This document shows, one piece after another, positions 8,081-16,126 of a DNA stretch of 44,950 nucleotides. The notes beneath the pieces are model-generated. The model ran no database searches. It worked only from the letters and a program-made list of their open reading frames with translations, and had not been told where the DNA came from. Both the position numbers and the translations under genes were made by a program. Position 1 is the first letter of the stretch, and every line of letters begins with the position of its first letter. Origin of the DNA: an uncultured Bacteroidales bacterium (GTDB taxonomy: Bacteria; Bacteroidota; Bacteroidia; Bacteroidales; Bacteroidaceae); NCBI GenBank assembly GCA_902791675.1, contig CADAWW010000010.1, positions 1 through 44,950 on the forward strand. Direction: 5' to 3'.

Positions 8081-8641
8081 ATGCAACAAGAATATAGGAA
8101 ACTGTGTGAGGCGGTGGAGCAGAAGGCTGGCAAACAGCTGCGGACTCCAATGGACTTTGAGTGGCTCTCGGAGAAAATAGAGGCAAGGGTGAAGGAACTT
8201 GTAAGTTCTTCCACGCTTATGCGTATATGGGGCTATAGAAAGGGAGTTGCCACACGACAGACCACCTTGGATGTGTTGGCCCGTTATCTGGGCTATGCTG
8301 ATTATGTAACATTCTGCAACTGGGCTCCGGCATCTTCGGATGAGCCACAAAGCGATGAGGTGATGGCCCGCCATCTTAGAACGGCGGACATACAGATAGG
8401 ACAGCGGGTAGAACTGACATGGCAGCCTGACCGCCGGTGTGTGGCTGAACTAAGGAAAGACGGTTGCTTCGAGGTGAAAGAAGCTGAGCATACGAAACTC
8501 AGTGTGGGCGATACATTCGTATGTGATGTTTTTATTGAAGGCGAACCTCTTTACATGAGCAGCCTGATACACGAAGGGCGCCCGCAAATGGTATACGTTG
8601 TGGGAAAAAAGGATGGCGTCCGTTTTAAAATTGAAGAATAG
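8081..8641 (+). CDS. Putative DNA-binding protein of a Bacteroidales family
   Basis: 186 residues from the ATG at 8081. The frame is open from 8009, but the extra 24 residues overlap the promoter and are hydrophobic nonsense. The N-terminal 75 residues (FEWLSEKIEARVKELVSSST, then LMRIWGYRKGV and TLDVLARYLGYADYVTFC) look like a helical, helix-turn-helix-like domain that recurs in Bacteroidetes proteins of unknown function. The C-terminal half is beta-rich (IQIGQRVELTWQPDRRCVAE, then KLSVGDTFVCDVFIEG). There is no signal peptide. It converges on the kinase gene with only 3 nt between the stop codons. A role in regulating or sensing with the kinase is inference from position only. Confidence 0.7.
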   Translation: MQQEYRKLCEAVEQKAGKQLRTPMDFEWLSEKIEARVKELVSSSTLMRIWGYRKGVATRQTTLDVLARYLGYADYVTFCNWAPASSDEPQSDEVMARHLRTADIQIGQRVELTWQPDRRCVAELRKDGCFEVKEAEHTKLSVGDTFVCDVFIEGEPLYMSSLIHEGRPQMVYVVGKKDGVRFKIEE

Positions 8642-8644
8642 ACT

Positions 8645-9832
8645 TTAATCTTTAGCTTTTCTTTTGGGAATTAGAAACTTGGCGCGACGGACTATATGGT
8701 CGTGCCAGTGTTGCCAATGCTCGAGCATCTGGTACATGATGTTGGTACGCTCGTGTTCGGAACATTCGGGTAACTGCGTAGCGGCATATTCGTAGATGAA
8801 AGCATTTACGCTGAGAATCTTCTCGTTTACCTGTGGATCGAGATAACGCCAATCGGTAAGCGTATCTATATGTTGGGTAAGTTGGGTAGCAGTGATACTG
8901 TCCTCCAGTTGTTCCATAGCCTTTGCCGTAAGGCGCGGAATGCGGTTCTGTTCCTTATAGGTGTTCCATACCGAACCAAATATAACGGAAAGAAGAAGAA
9001 GGGAGACCAGAGATGCGGCAGACCAGCGTAAAAAGGTGGCACGACGTGAACGCCGTTCTACATCAGCCTGTAGGGCGGCAATGTTGGCATAACGCTCCTC
9101 GATGGGGAGATGGCAGCGACGGGCAATAGCAGGCCAGAAACCTTTAAGCGGTAATTCGCTAAGGATAACACCCAGCGAATATATATCGTTGCGGACATCG
9201 GGGGTAGACATGGTTTCCTGCTCTGGTGCCATATACCGACGGGTACCAGAGGGTTGTTTCAGTATCGCATGACTGTTGGTGTCGGCCAGAGAGAAATCGA
9301 TGATTTTTACATGCTGTCCATTGTGGGTAAGCATGATATTGGAAGGCTTCAGGTCGCGATGCGTGATACCGGCAGCATGCATATAGTCGAGGGCATCGAG
9401 AAGCTCGGAGGCAACACCCTTCCAGCCATACCGAGGGGAGGAGCTAAGCAACTCGGAAAGTGGCTGACCGTCGATAAATTCGAGAACAATGCATTCGCCT
9501 ATGGATATAGTCTCGCCCTGACTGTCTGTGTAATCTGCTATATACTCCATACCCGAACAACCCACGATACCGGGATGTTGCAACTGCATAAGGATCTCCA
9601 TTTCCTTACGTAGCATCTGGCGGTGGAACTCGCTCTTACGGAGATGGGGGCATAGAGCCTTTAAAAGATACCATCGGCCAAAATGCTTGGACTTGAAAAG
9701 CTGGTGGGTTGCCGTTTCCTTCAGAAGGCTCACTTCTGTGAACTTGCGACTGACATGCTCGACATCTTCTTCGGCAAAGCCGGAGAAGGAATTATCAAGA
9801 TTGATGTTATTGGATGGTTCTTTTGTACTCAC
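8645..9832 (-). CDS. Hanks-type Ser/Thr protein kinase, membrane-anchored
   Basis: 395 residues. The kinase domain spans about 30-255: the VAIK-type lysine is in WYLLKAL, the helix-C glutamate in KEMEILMQLQHPGIV, the catalytic loop is HRDLKPSN, and YMAPEQE closes the activation segment. Two departures stand out: no glycine-rich loop can be seen, and the DFG motif reads DFS (IIDFSLAD). The metal-binding Asp is kept, so activity remains possible. One membrane helix follows at about residues 268-290 (WSAASLVSLLLLSVIFGSVW), then a helical C-terminal part of about 100 residues outside the membrane. It starts 2 nt after a secreted LRR protein on the same strand, so the pair is an operon and may form a sensor unit. 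Confidence 0.85.
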   Translation of the reverse strand: MSTKEPSNNINLDNSFSGFAEEDVEHVSRKFTEVSLLKETATHQLFKSKHFGRWYLLKALCPHLRKSEFHRQMLRKEMEILMQLQHPGIVGCSGMEYIADYTDSQGETISIGECIVLEFIDGQPLSELLSSSPRYGWKGVASELLDALDYMHAAGITHRDLKPSNIMLTHNGQHVKIIDFSLADTNSHAILKQPSGTRRYMAPEQETMSTPDVRNDIYSLGVILSELPLKGFWPAIARRCHLPIEERYANIAALQADVERRSRRATFLRWSAASLVSLLLLSVIFGSVWNTYKEQNRIPRLTAKAMEQLEDSITATQLTQHIDTLTDWRYLDPQVNEKILSVNAFIYEYAATQLPECSEHERTNIMYQMLEHWQHWHDHIVRRAKFLIPKRKAKD

Positions 9833-9834
9833 GG

Positions 9835-10464
9835 TTAATTGTCTTTATAAATGGGAAGGGTTTCTGCATGGAAACGGAAGCGATAACTTATGGGATTTTT
9901 CAGATATTCTTCTGAAGACTGGGCTGGAACAACAAGTGTTGCTGTGGAGTAAGTTACCTCGTCGAATGTATCGTTGTTGTAGCTCTTGGGAGGAAGGTCT
10001 GACAGGAATGTAACCCGCCTGAGTGCCGTGCATCCGATAAAGGCACGTGGATAGATAACCTCGCAGCATACCGGGATGGTTATCTCGCGCAGCGAACTGC
10101 AACCCTGGAAAGACAGATCGGAAATGGACAATACTTTTGCCGGCAAATGAATCTTTGTGAGTTTGGGGCAGGACTGGAAGGAACCTCGTGATATCCACAA
10201 GACTTCCATATTAATGCCCTGATAGGTGACGGCATCGGGAATGATTAGTTCTCCTTCTAACCTGGAATCGACAGCAGGCTTGCAGTACTCTTGTGAACCG
10301 ACTGAGCAGTACCATCCATCACCTGGAACCAGTCCTGTATGAAAGTTCATGGTGACGGTACCGTTTCCGAAAGGTATGGGAGCAACAAAGTGGTCACCAT
10401 TCTTCAAAGGAAGGGCGAAAATGCTTGTTAAAAGTAGGAAAATGACAAGTGATACTCGTTTCAT
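9835..10464 (-). CDS. Small secreted BspA-like LRR protein
   Basis: 209 residues. The signal peptide is MKRVSLVIFLLLTSIFALPL. Residues about 90-165 contain three to four LRR_5 repeats (SFQSCPKLTKIHLPAKVLSI, then SFQGCSSLREITIP and AFIGCTALRRVTFLSDLPPK). The end, ATLVVPAQSSEEYLKNP, is the usual cap of such repeats. It is first in a two-gene unit with the membrane kinase 2 nt downstream and has a well-formed promoter. An extracytoplasmic binding partner for the kinase is a reasonable guess, not shown by sequence. Confidence 0.8.
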   Translation of the reverse strand: MKRVSLVIFLLLTSIFALPLKNGDHFVAPIPFGNGTVTMNFHTGLVPGDGWYCSVGSQEYCKPAVDSRLEGELIIPDAVTYQGINMEVLWISRGSFQSCPKLTKIHLPAKVLSISDLSFQGCSSLREITIPVCCEVIYPRAFIGCTALRRVTFLSDLPPKSYNNDTFDEVTYSTATLVVPAQSSEEYLKNPISYRFRFHAETLPIYKDN

Positions 10465-10493
10465 CGTTCTTAATAACCCTGTTTATTCTTATG

Positions 10494-10524
10494 CAAAAAT
10501 ATGCAATAATATAATATTTACAAA
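10494..10524 (-). promoter_or_regulatory. Bacteroidetes promoter of the LRR-kinase unit
   Basis: On the minus strand TTTG (10524 to 10521) is followed after exactly 19 nt by TATTTTTG (10501 to 10494). This is a full match to the TTTG-N19-TAnnTTTG consensus. The predicted start is near 10487, about 23 nt before the ATG at 10464. Confidence 0.75.
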
Positions 10525-10579
10525 GAAAATGGGATGTTTTTTGCGGAATTACGGATATCCTAACCTTAACGATACCATG

Positions 10580-10620
10580 AAAAACACAGCGGACATAACC
10601 CTTGGGGCTATGTCCGCTGT
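10580..10620 (-). terminator. Rho-independent terminator of asnS
   Basis: ACAGCGGACATA (10586-10597) and TATGTCCGCTGT (10609-10620) form a perfect 12-bp stem, extended by CCC-TT-GGG inside. On the minus strand it is followed by GTTTTT. It lies 20 nt after the asnS stop codon. Confidence 0.9.
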
Positions 10621-10639
10621 ATAATTATCGGAATGCAGA

Positions 10640-11981
10640 TTAAAACTCTGCGTTCTTGGGAGTGCGGGGGAAGGGAATGACATCGCGGATGTTCTGCATG
10701 CCGGTTACGAAGAGTATCAGACGCTCGAAACCGAGGCCGAAGCCTGCATGAGGACAACTTCCGTACTTGCGGGTATCGAGATACCACCACAGGTGGGTCA
10801 TATCCATCTTGCGACGATCTATCTCGGCCATCAGCTTGTCGTAGCTTGCCTCACGGACAGAACCGCCTATAATCTCGCCGATAGAGGGGAAGAGTACATC
10901 GGTGCCTTGCATGGTAGGACCAGGTGCTACGCAACCTTTGTAACCTATGGAACCGCCTTCGGGGGTTGCAGGGTTCTGCTTCATATAGAATGACTTGATG
11001 GCTGTGGGATAGTCGGTCATGATGACGGGCTTCTTGAAGTGCTCCTCTACGAGGTAGCGTTCGTGCTCAGAAGCTAAGTCGTCGCCCCAGTTGCAGGGGA
11101 ACTCGAACTTCTTGCCGTTCTTGATAGCTTCCTGCAAGATATTGATTCCCTCAGTATAGGGCAGCCGGACGAAGTCTTCCTTCAGGACTCCTTCGAGACG
11201 CTCTATGAGGGTTTTGTCTATCATCTTGTTCAGGAACTCCAGATCGTCCTTGCAGTTCTCCAATGCCCAGCGTACACAGTACTTGATGAAGTCCTCCTCC
11301 AAGTCCATCAACTCTTCCTGATCGAGGAAAGCAACCTCGGGCTCTATCATCCAGAATTCTGCCAGATGGCGTGGGGTATTGCTGTTCTCGGCACGGAAGG
11401 TAGGACCGAAGGTGTAAATGGCGCCCAGTGCAGTTGCTCCTAACTCTCCCTCCAACTGACCGGATACGGTAAGTAGAGGCTGTGATAAGGGGTGTATGGA
11501 AATAGAAGTATCCGTGCTCGTGGAAATAGGTATGGATGGCCATTGCCATATTGTGGCGGATGCGCAGAATGGCACCGAAGGTGTTGGTACGGGGACGCAG
11601 GTGAGCTACGGTGCGGAGGTATTCCCAGCTGGCACCTTTCTTCTGCAGGGGATAAGTGTTGTCGCAGTCACCCAGAATCTCGATGGCTGTGGCCTGAATC
11701 TCGCTGGCCTGACCGGCAGCAGGACTCTCAACCAACTTACCTTCTACACAGAGGCAAGCACCAGTGGTAATACGCTTTACGGTCTCCTCGGGGAAGTTTG
11801 CCTCGTCGCCCACGATCTGAACGTTCTTGATGGTGCTTCCATCGTTCAGGGCAATGAAGAAGATTCCCTTTGAGCCACGCTTGGAGCGTACCCAACCCTT
11901 AACACATATGGAGGCCCCCTCCTCGCTCCCCCTTTGGGGGAGTGCCATATTGAGGACATCTATTATTTTTGTTCTTTTCAT
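10640..11981 (-). pseudogene. asnS: Asparaginyl-tRNA synthetase, interrupted by a deletion and frameshift
   Basis: The N-terminal part (from 11981) reads the anticodon-binding OB fold ([20 protein letters not shown]) up to [12 protein letters not shown]. The C-terminal part is in another frame from about 11473 ([20 protein letters not shown], then [20 protein letters not shown]) to 10640. Between them relatives carry a conserved block starting DCEGAGEMF that belongs to the active site. Here it is absent, so roughly 20-40 codons are missing and the frame is shifted. The joined product would be about 445 residues, against about 466 for the family. The N-terminus also has an in-frame palindromic repeat insert ([10 protein letters not shown]). 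AsnRS charges tRNA-Asn and is normally essential. Either this is a sequence or assembly error, or the cell has another route. It lies downstream of purB and rluB. Confidence 0.85.
11913..11942 (-). repeat. Palindromic repeat element inside asnS
   Basis: Core CTCCCCCTTTGGGGGAG, a 7-bp palindrome with a 3-nt loop, plus a flanking GGCCCCCTCCTCG. It lies in asnS close to the start codon, and its translation [10 protein letters not shown] interrupts the normal N-terminus without changing the frame. It is in inverted orientation to the copy at 12017-12045. Confidence 0.8.
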
Positions 11982-12016
11982 CTTGTTTTCTTTTTATTCA
12001 TATTTCGACAATTCCA

Positions 12017-12045
12017 CTCCCCTAAAGGGGGAGACGGAGGGGGCC
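12017..12045 (+). repeat. Palindromic repeat element between rluB and asnS
   Basis: CTCCCCTAAAGGGGGAG followed by ACGGAGGGGGCC is the same element as at 11913-11942 in the opposite orientation, with one core mismatch. It ends right at the rluB stop codon and fills most of the gap before the asnS start. In the RNA the two copies could pair with each other. Confidence 0.8.
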
Positions 12046-13296
12046 TTATTCAAACGCTCCCATGCGCAACATGTTCACTTCCTGCTCTGTGAGGTAGCGC
12101 CAGTCACCACGGCGGACATTCTTCTTGGTAAGTCCGGCAAAGAATACGCGGTCCAACTTGATTACCTTATAGCCGAGACTCTCGAAAATACGGCGTACGA
12201 TACGGTTACGTCCGCTGTGAATCTCTATGCCTACCTGCTTGCGGTCGGTCTCGCTGGCATACTCGATGGAATCTGCCTTAATCTCGCCATCCTCTAACTG
12301 AATACCATCGGCAATCATGCGCATATCGGCAGCCGTAACATTCTTATTAAGGTACACGTGATAGATCTTCTTCTTCATGTACTGAGGATGGGTAAGCTTG
12401 CTGGCCAACTCACCATCGTTGGTAAGCAGTAGCACACCTGTTGTATTGCGGTCGAGACGGCCAACAGGATAGATACGCTCGCGGCAAGCACCCTTCACCA
12501 AGTCCATAACGGTCTTGCGGTTCTGCGGGTCGTCGCTGGTGGTGACATAGTCCTTGGGCTTGTTCAGGAGGATATAAACCTTTTTCTCTATGCTAACCAA
12601 CTGGTCATGGAACAGCACGGAATCCGAACGCTTAACCTTGGTACCCAGTTCGGTTACAACCTGGCCGTTCACCTTTACTACGCCAGCCTCGATGAAGCTG
12701 TCTGCCTCGCGACGGCTGCATACACCGGCATTGGCCAGGAATTTGTTCAGACGGATGGGTTCATCGGGATCAACGTGAGTCTCCTTGTACTCGATCTGCT
12801 TCTTCATGCTGTACTTGGCGTTGGGATTGTAACCGCCTGTACGTGGACGCATACCGGGTCTTCCACCCTTAGGAGCATAGCCAGAGGTACGAGGACGGTA
12901 GCCCCCTCTGTCTCCCCCTTTGGGGGAGTAACCTTCACCTGCATTATAGCGGGGACGGAAGCCCCCTCTGTCTCCCCCTTTGGGGGAGTAACCTTCACCT
13001 GCGTTATAGCGAGGACGGGGCTGGTAACCTCCTTCGCGTGGCTGACGGGGCTGATAGCCTCCTTCTCCGCCTGCGTTATAGCGAGGACGGGGCTGATAAG
13101 GCCGACTGGTCTGTCCCTCTGAGTTACTGCTGAATGCAGGACGGCTTATACGCGGACGCATTACACGTCCCTGACTGCTATATCTGGGGTTACGATTGTT
13201 ATCACTTCCAAATTGCTGAGGGCGGTAACCGTCGCGGCCTTCACTCTCGCTCTTCTCGGAGAACTTTTCTCTCCAACTTTCATCTTCTGTAATCAT
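12046..13296 (-). CDS. rluB: 23S rRNA pseudouridine synthase (RluB/RsuA family) with a long Arg/Gly-rich N-terminus
   Basis: 416 residues. Residues about 175-235 are the S4 RNA-binding domain (RLNKFLANAGVCSRREADSF). The catalytic domain follows with the signature PVGRLDRNTTGVLLLTNDGE, whose Asp is the nucleophile, and HSGRNRIVRRIFESLGY near the end. The enzyme makes pseudouridine in 23S rRNA. Residues 1-165 are a low-complexity extension rich in Arg, Gly, Tyr and Pro, with repeated RPRYNAGEGYSPKGGDRGG. The part SPKGGDRGG is the translation of the palindromic repeat element, present twice. Such basic extensions occur on Bacteroidetes RluB and may bind RNA. The gene is 38 nt downstream of purB and probably co-transcribed with it. 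Confidence 0.9.
   Translation of the reverse strand: MITEDESWREKFSEKSESEGRDGYRPQQFGSDNNRNPRYSSQGRVMRPRISRPAFSSNSEGQTSRPYQPRPRYNAGGEGGYQPRQPREGGYQPRPRYNAGEGYSPKGGDRGGFRPRYNAGEGYSPKGGDRGGYRPRTSGYAPKGGRPGMRPRTGGYNPNAKYSMKKQIEYKETHVDPDEPIRLNKFLANAGVCSRREADSFIEAGVVKVNGQVVTELGTKVKRSDSVLFHDQLVSIEKKVYILLNKPKDYVTTSDDPQNRKTVMDLVKGACRERIYPVGRLDRNTTGVLLLTNDGELASKLTHPQYMKKKIYHVYLNKNVTAADMRMIADGIQLEDGEIKADSIEYASETDRKQVGIEIHSGRNRIVRRIFESLGYKVIKLDRVFFAGLTKKNVRRGDWRYLTEQEVNMLRMGAFE
12901..13020 (-). repeat. Two 60-bp tandem repeats carrying the palindromic element, inside rluB
   Basis: 12901-12960 and 12961-13020 are nearly identical. Each begins with GCCCCCTCTGTCTCCCCC and continues TTTGGGGGAG, the palindromic element, followed by TAACCTTCACCTGC. 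Each encodes 20 residues including SPKGGDRGG. Further partial copies of the flanking RPRYNAG unit lie upstream in the gene, near 13070-13090. Confidence 0.85.
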
Positions 13297-13334
13297 AGTT
13301 TTTCTTTTTCCTTTCTAAAAGTGTTTTAAAAATG

Positions 13335-14681
13335 TTATATACCAATATATGTATGAGGAGTTATAGCACGTAATTCTTCCTTCACGGATTCACTGACGTT
13401 AAGCTCCTCGATAAAGTTCTTGATAGTGGCCTCGTCGATGCCCTTTCCGGTGCGGGTAAGAGCCTTGAGAGCCTCGTAGGGATGAGGATAGGCCTCGCGG
13501 CGGAGAATGGTCTGGATGGCCTCGGCACATACAGCCCAACAGTTATCCAAGTCGCGGTTTATAGCCTCCTGATTCAATACCAACTTACGCAAGCCCTTAA
13601 GGGTGCTGCTAAGGCTGATGAGCATGTGACCCATGGGTACACCGATGTTACGAAGAACGGTGCTGTCTGTGAGGTCGCGCTGCAAACGGCTTACCGGCAA
13701 CTTCTGACTCAGGTGCAGAAGGATGGCATTGGCAATGCCCAGGTTACCCTCGGAATTCTCGAAATCGATGGGGTTCACCTTATGGGGCATAGCGCTGGAA
13801 CCAACCTCACCAGCCTTTATCTTCTGACGGAAATACTCCATGGAGACATACTGCCAGAAGTCGCGGTCGAGGTCGATAATGATGGTATTGATACGCTTCA
13901 TAGCATCGAAGATGGCACCCAGACAGTCGTAGTTACTAATCTGTGTGGTGTATTCCTCGCGCTCTAAGCCTAATTTCTCTGCAACGAACTTGGCACCGAA
14001 CTGACGCCAGTCGTACTGGGGATATGCCACATGATGGGCATTAAAGTTACCTGTAGCACCGCCGAACTTGGCTGTTATAGGACTCTGGCGTAACATCTCC
14101 AGCTGTCGCTGCAGACGGTACACGAATACCATTATCTCCTTACCTAGACGAGTGGGGCTTGCTGGCTGTCCGTGTGTCTTGGCCAACATGGGAACATCTT
14201 TCCATTCCTCGGCATAAGCAGCCAACTGGTCGATCAGTTCCTGAAGGAGAGGATAGTAAACCTGCTCCAAGGATTCCTTTATGCTCAGGGGCACACTGGT
14301 GTTATTAATATCCTGTGAGGTAAGTCCAAAGTGGATGAATTCCTTATAGGCATCCAATCCGCCAATGGCATCGAACTGCTCCTTGATGAAGTATTCAACG
14401 GCCTTGACGTCGTGATTGGTAACTTTCTCTATGTCTTTTACCCTTTGTGCATCCTTTTCGGAGAAGTCCATATAGATCTTCCTCAGCACCACAAACAGGT
14501 TCTGGGGGAATGATGCCAGTTGGGGTAGGGGTAACTCGCAAAGTGTAATGAAATACTCAATTTCTACTCTTACGCGATAACGGATAAGAGCGAACTCTGA
14601 AAAATAACCAGCTAAGGTTTCTGTTTTACCACGATAGCGGCCGTCAACTGGGGATATGGCCGTTAACAAATTTAATTCCAT
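13335..14681 (-). CDS. purB: Adenylosuccinate lyase
   Basis: 448 residues from the ATG at 14681 (MELNLLTAISPVDGRYR). The frame can be extended two codons to a TTG, which I do not favour. It belongs to the fumarase/aspartase superfamily: the signature GEVGSSAMPHKVNPIDFENS lies at about residue 290, TSQDINNT near 123, and KTHGQPASPTRLGKE near 170. It cleaves adenylosuccinate to AMP and SAICAR to AICAR in purine synthesis, in the cytoplasm. Length and motifs agree with the E. coli-type PurB. It heads a group with rluB and asnS on the same strand and is separated from the tRNA-Val pair by about 50 nt. Confidence 0.95.
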   Translation of the reverse strand: MELNLLTAISPVDGRYRGKTETLAGYFSEFALIRYRVRVEIEYFITLCELPLPQLASFPQNLFVVLRKIYMDFSEKDAQRVKDIEKVTNHDVKAVEYFIKEQFDAIGGLDAYKEFIHFGLTSQDINNTSVPLSIKESLEQVYYPLLQELIDQLAAYAEEWKDVPMLAKTHGQPASPTRLGKEIMVFVYRLQRQLEMLRQSPITAKFGGATGNFNAHHVAYPQYDWRQFGAKFVAEKLGLEREEYTTQISNYDCLGAIFDAMKRINTIIIDLDRDFWQYVSMEYFRQKIKAGEVGSSAMPHKVNPIDFENSEGNLGIANAILLHLSQKLPVSRLQRDLTDSTVLRNIGVPMGHMLISLSSTLKGLRKLVLNQEAINRDLDNCWAVCAEAIQTILRREAYPHPYEALKALTRTGKGIDEATIKNFIEELNVSESVKEELRAITPHTYIGI

Positions 14682-14729
14682 AGCCAAAAAAAACTAATAC
14701 GTGCTTCAAAATATTTTCTTGTGCAAAAG

Positions 14730-14807
14730 TGGTGGGCGTTGACGGATTCGAACCGCCGACCCTCTGCTTGTAAGGCAGATGCTCTGAACCAGCTGAGCTA
14801 AACGCCC
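14730..14807 (-). tRNA. tRNA-Val (anticodon TAC), CCA encoded
   Basis: On the minus strand the cloverleaf is complete: acceptor GGGCGTT/AACGCCC, D-arm GCTC/GAGC, anticodon stem TCTGC/GCAGA with loop CTTACAA, and T-arm with TTCGAAT. The anticodon TAC reads Val codons. The discriminator A is followed by CCA in the DNA. Confidence 0.95.
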
Positions 14808-14837
14808 ATTCTGAAGGTGGCTTGCGGGAGATGTTTG

Positions 14838-14912
14838 TGGGCGTTGACGGATTCGAACCGCCGACCCTCTGCTTGTAAGGCAGATGCTCTGAACCAGCTG
14901 AGCTAAACGCCC
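14838..14912 (-). tRNA. tRNA-Val (anticodon TAC), no CCA encoded
   Basis: Same 75-nt sequence as the copy at 14730-14807, but the discriminator is followed by CAAA-type sequence and not CCA. The two genes are 30 nt apart and very probably come from one transcript, which starts at the promoter at 14943-14974. Confidence 0.95.
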
Positions 14913-14942
14913 GGGCACAAGCCCCCTTCAGGAAATGCGGAG

Positions 14943-14974
14943 CAAAGTTATTACTTTTCTGCGGACTGACAAAA
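14943..14974 (-). promoter_or_regulatory. Bacteroidetes promoter of the tRNA-Val pair
   Basis: On the minus strand TTTTG (14974 to 14970), a 19-nt spacer, then TAACTTTG (14950 to 14943). This is a full match to the consensus. The start would be near 14936, about 25 nt before the first tRNA. Confidence 0.8.
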
Positions 14975-14991
14975 CTTTTCCTTAAATATTT

Positions 14992-16092
14992 TTATTTAGA
15001 TGCGAATCGGCGTGATTGCTCTTCAATCAGTGCGCTGTCCTGGAAGTAGTTAATCTTCATGGCGCGACGAACCTCGTCCATTGTCTGACAGGCAGCCTCA
15101 CGAGCTACTTCACATCCTTTCTTCAGGATATCATATACCTGAGGAATATCTTTTTCGAACTCTGCACGACGCTGACGGATAGGCTCCAAGGTTTCCTGTA
15201 GGACGTTCATCAAAAGTTTCTTGCACTTCATGTCGCCCAAACCGCCACGTGTGTAGTGGTCCTTCATCTCCTGGAGGGTCTGATAATCCGTTGTCATGGC
15301 AGCTACCATCTCGTCTGTTGCAAAAGCATCGAGATAGGTAAAGACGGTATTGCCCTCAAGGTGTCCCGGGTCGTTTACCTGTAGATGGGTGGGGTCGGTG
15401 TACATACTCTTAACCTTCTTGTTTACCTCATCAGCAGAGTCGGAGAGATAGATACAGTTACCAAGACTCTTGCTCATCTTGGCCTTTCCGTCGGTACCGG
15501 GCAGACGCAGACAGGCAGCATTCTCGGGTAACAGGATGTTGGGCTCTATAAGGGTATCTCCATAAATGTTATTGAACTTACGGACAATCTCGCGGCATTG
15601 TTCCAACATGGGTTCCTGATCCTCGCCGGCAGGAACGGTAGTTGCCTTAAACATGGTTATATCTGCAGCCTGAGAGATAGGATAGGTGAAGAATCCTACA
15701 GGTATGCTTTCGCCGTTAAAGCCACGCATCTGAACCTCGGTCTTAACAGTAGGGTTACGTTGCAGACGACTTACGCTAACCATATCCATAAAATAGAAGG
15801 AAAGTTCGCAGAGCTCGGGAATCTGGCTTTGTATAAATAAGGTACTCTTGGCAGGGTCAAGGCCGGCAGCCAGATAATCCAATGCTACCTCTATGACGTT
15901 CTGACGAACTTTCTCGGGGTTCTCGATGTTATCCGTAAGTGCCTGTGCATCGGCTTCGAAAATAAAAATCTTATCGTACAGGCCTGAATTCTGCAGTTCC
16001 ACTCTTCTGCGGAGTGAACCTACGTAATGACCTATGTGAAGCTTTCCGGTTGGGCGGTCGCCCGTAAGAATAATCTTTTCTTTTGGTTCCAT
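14992..16092 (-). CDS. trpS: Tryptophanyl-tRNA synthetase
   Basis: 366 residues, a class I synthetase. The HIGH motif is intact at about residue 18 ([20 protein letters not shown]), and KMSKS near residue 205 ([20 protein letters not shown]) binds ATP. Tryptophan-site features such as the SQIPELCEL segment are present. It charges tRNA-Trp in the cytoplasm. Length is typical. It starts 34 nt after mutL on the same strand, so it may share the upstream operon transcript. Confidence 0.95.
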   Translation of the reverse strand: MEPKEKIILTGDRPTGKLHIGHYVGSLRRRVELQNSGLYDKIFIFEADAQALTDNIENPEKVRQNVIEVALDYLAAGLDPAKSTLFIQSQIPELCELSFYFMDMVSVSRLQRNPTVKTEVQMRGFNGESIPVGFFTYPISQAADITMFKATTVPAGEDQEPMLEQCREIVRKFNNIYGDTLIEPNILLPENAACLRLPGTDGKAKMSKSLGNCIYLSDSADEVNKKVKSMYTDPTHLQVNDPGHLEGNTVFTYLDAFATDEMVAAMTTDYQTLQEMKDHYTRGGLGDMKCKKLLMNVLQETLEPIRQRRAEFEKDIPQVYDILKKGCEVAREAACQTMDEVRRAMKINYFQDSALIEEQSRRFASK

Positions 16093-16126
16093 TGTCTTTA
16101 TATGTAATTAATCAAATTCTTTTTTA

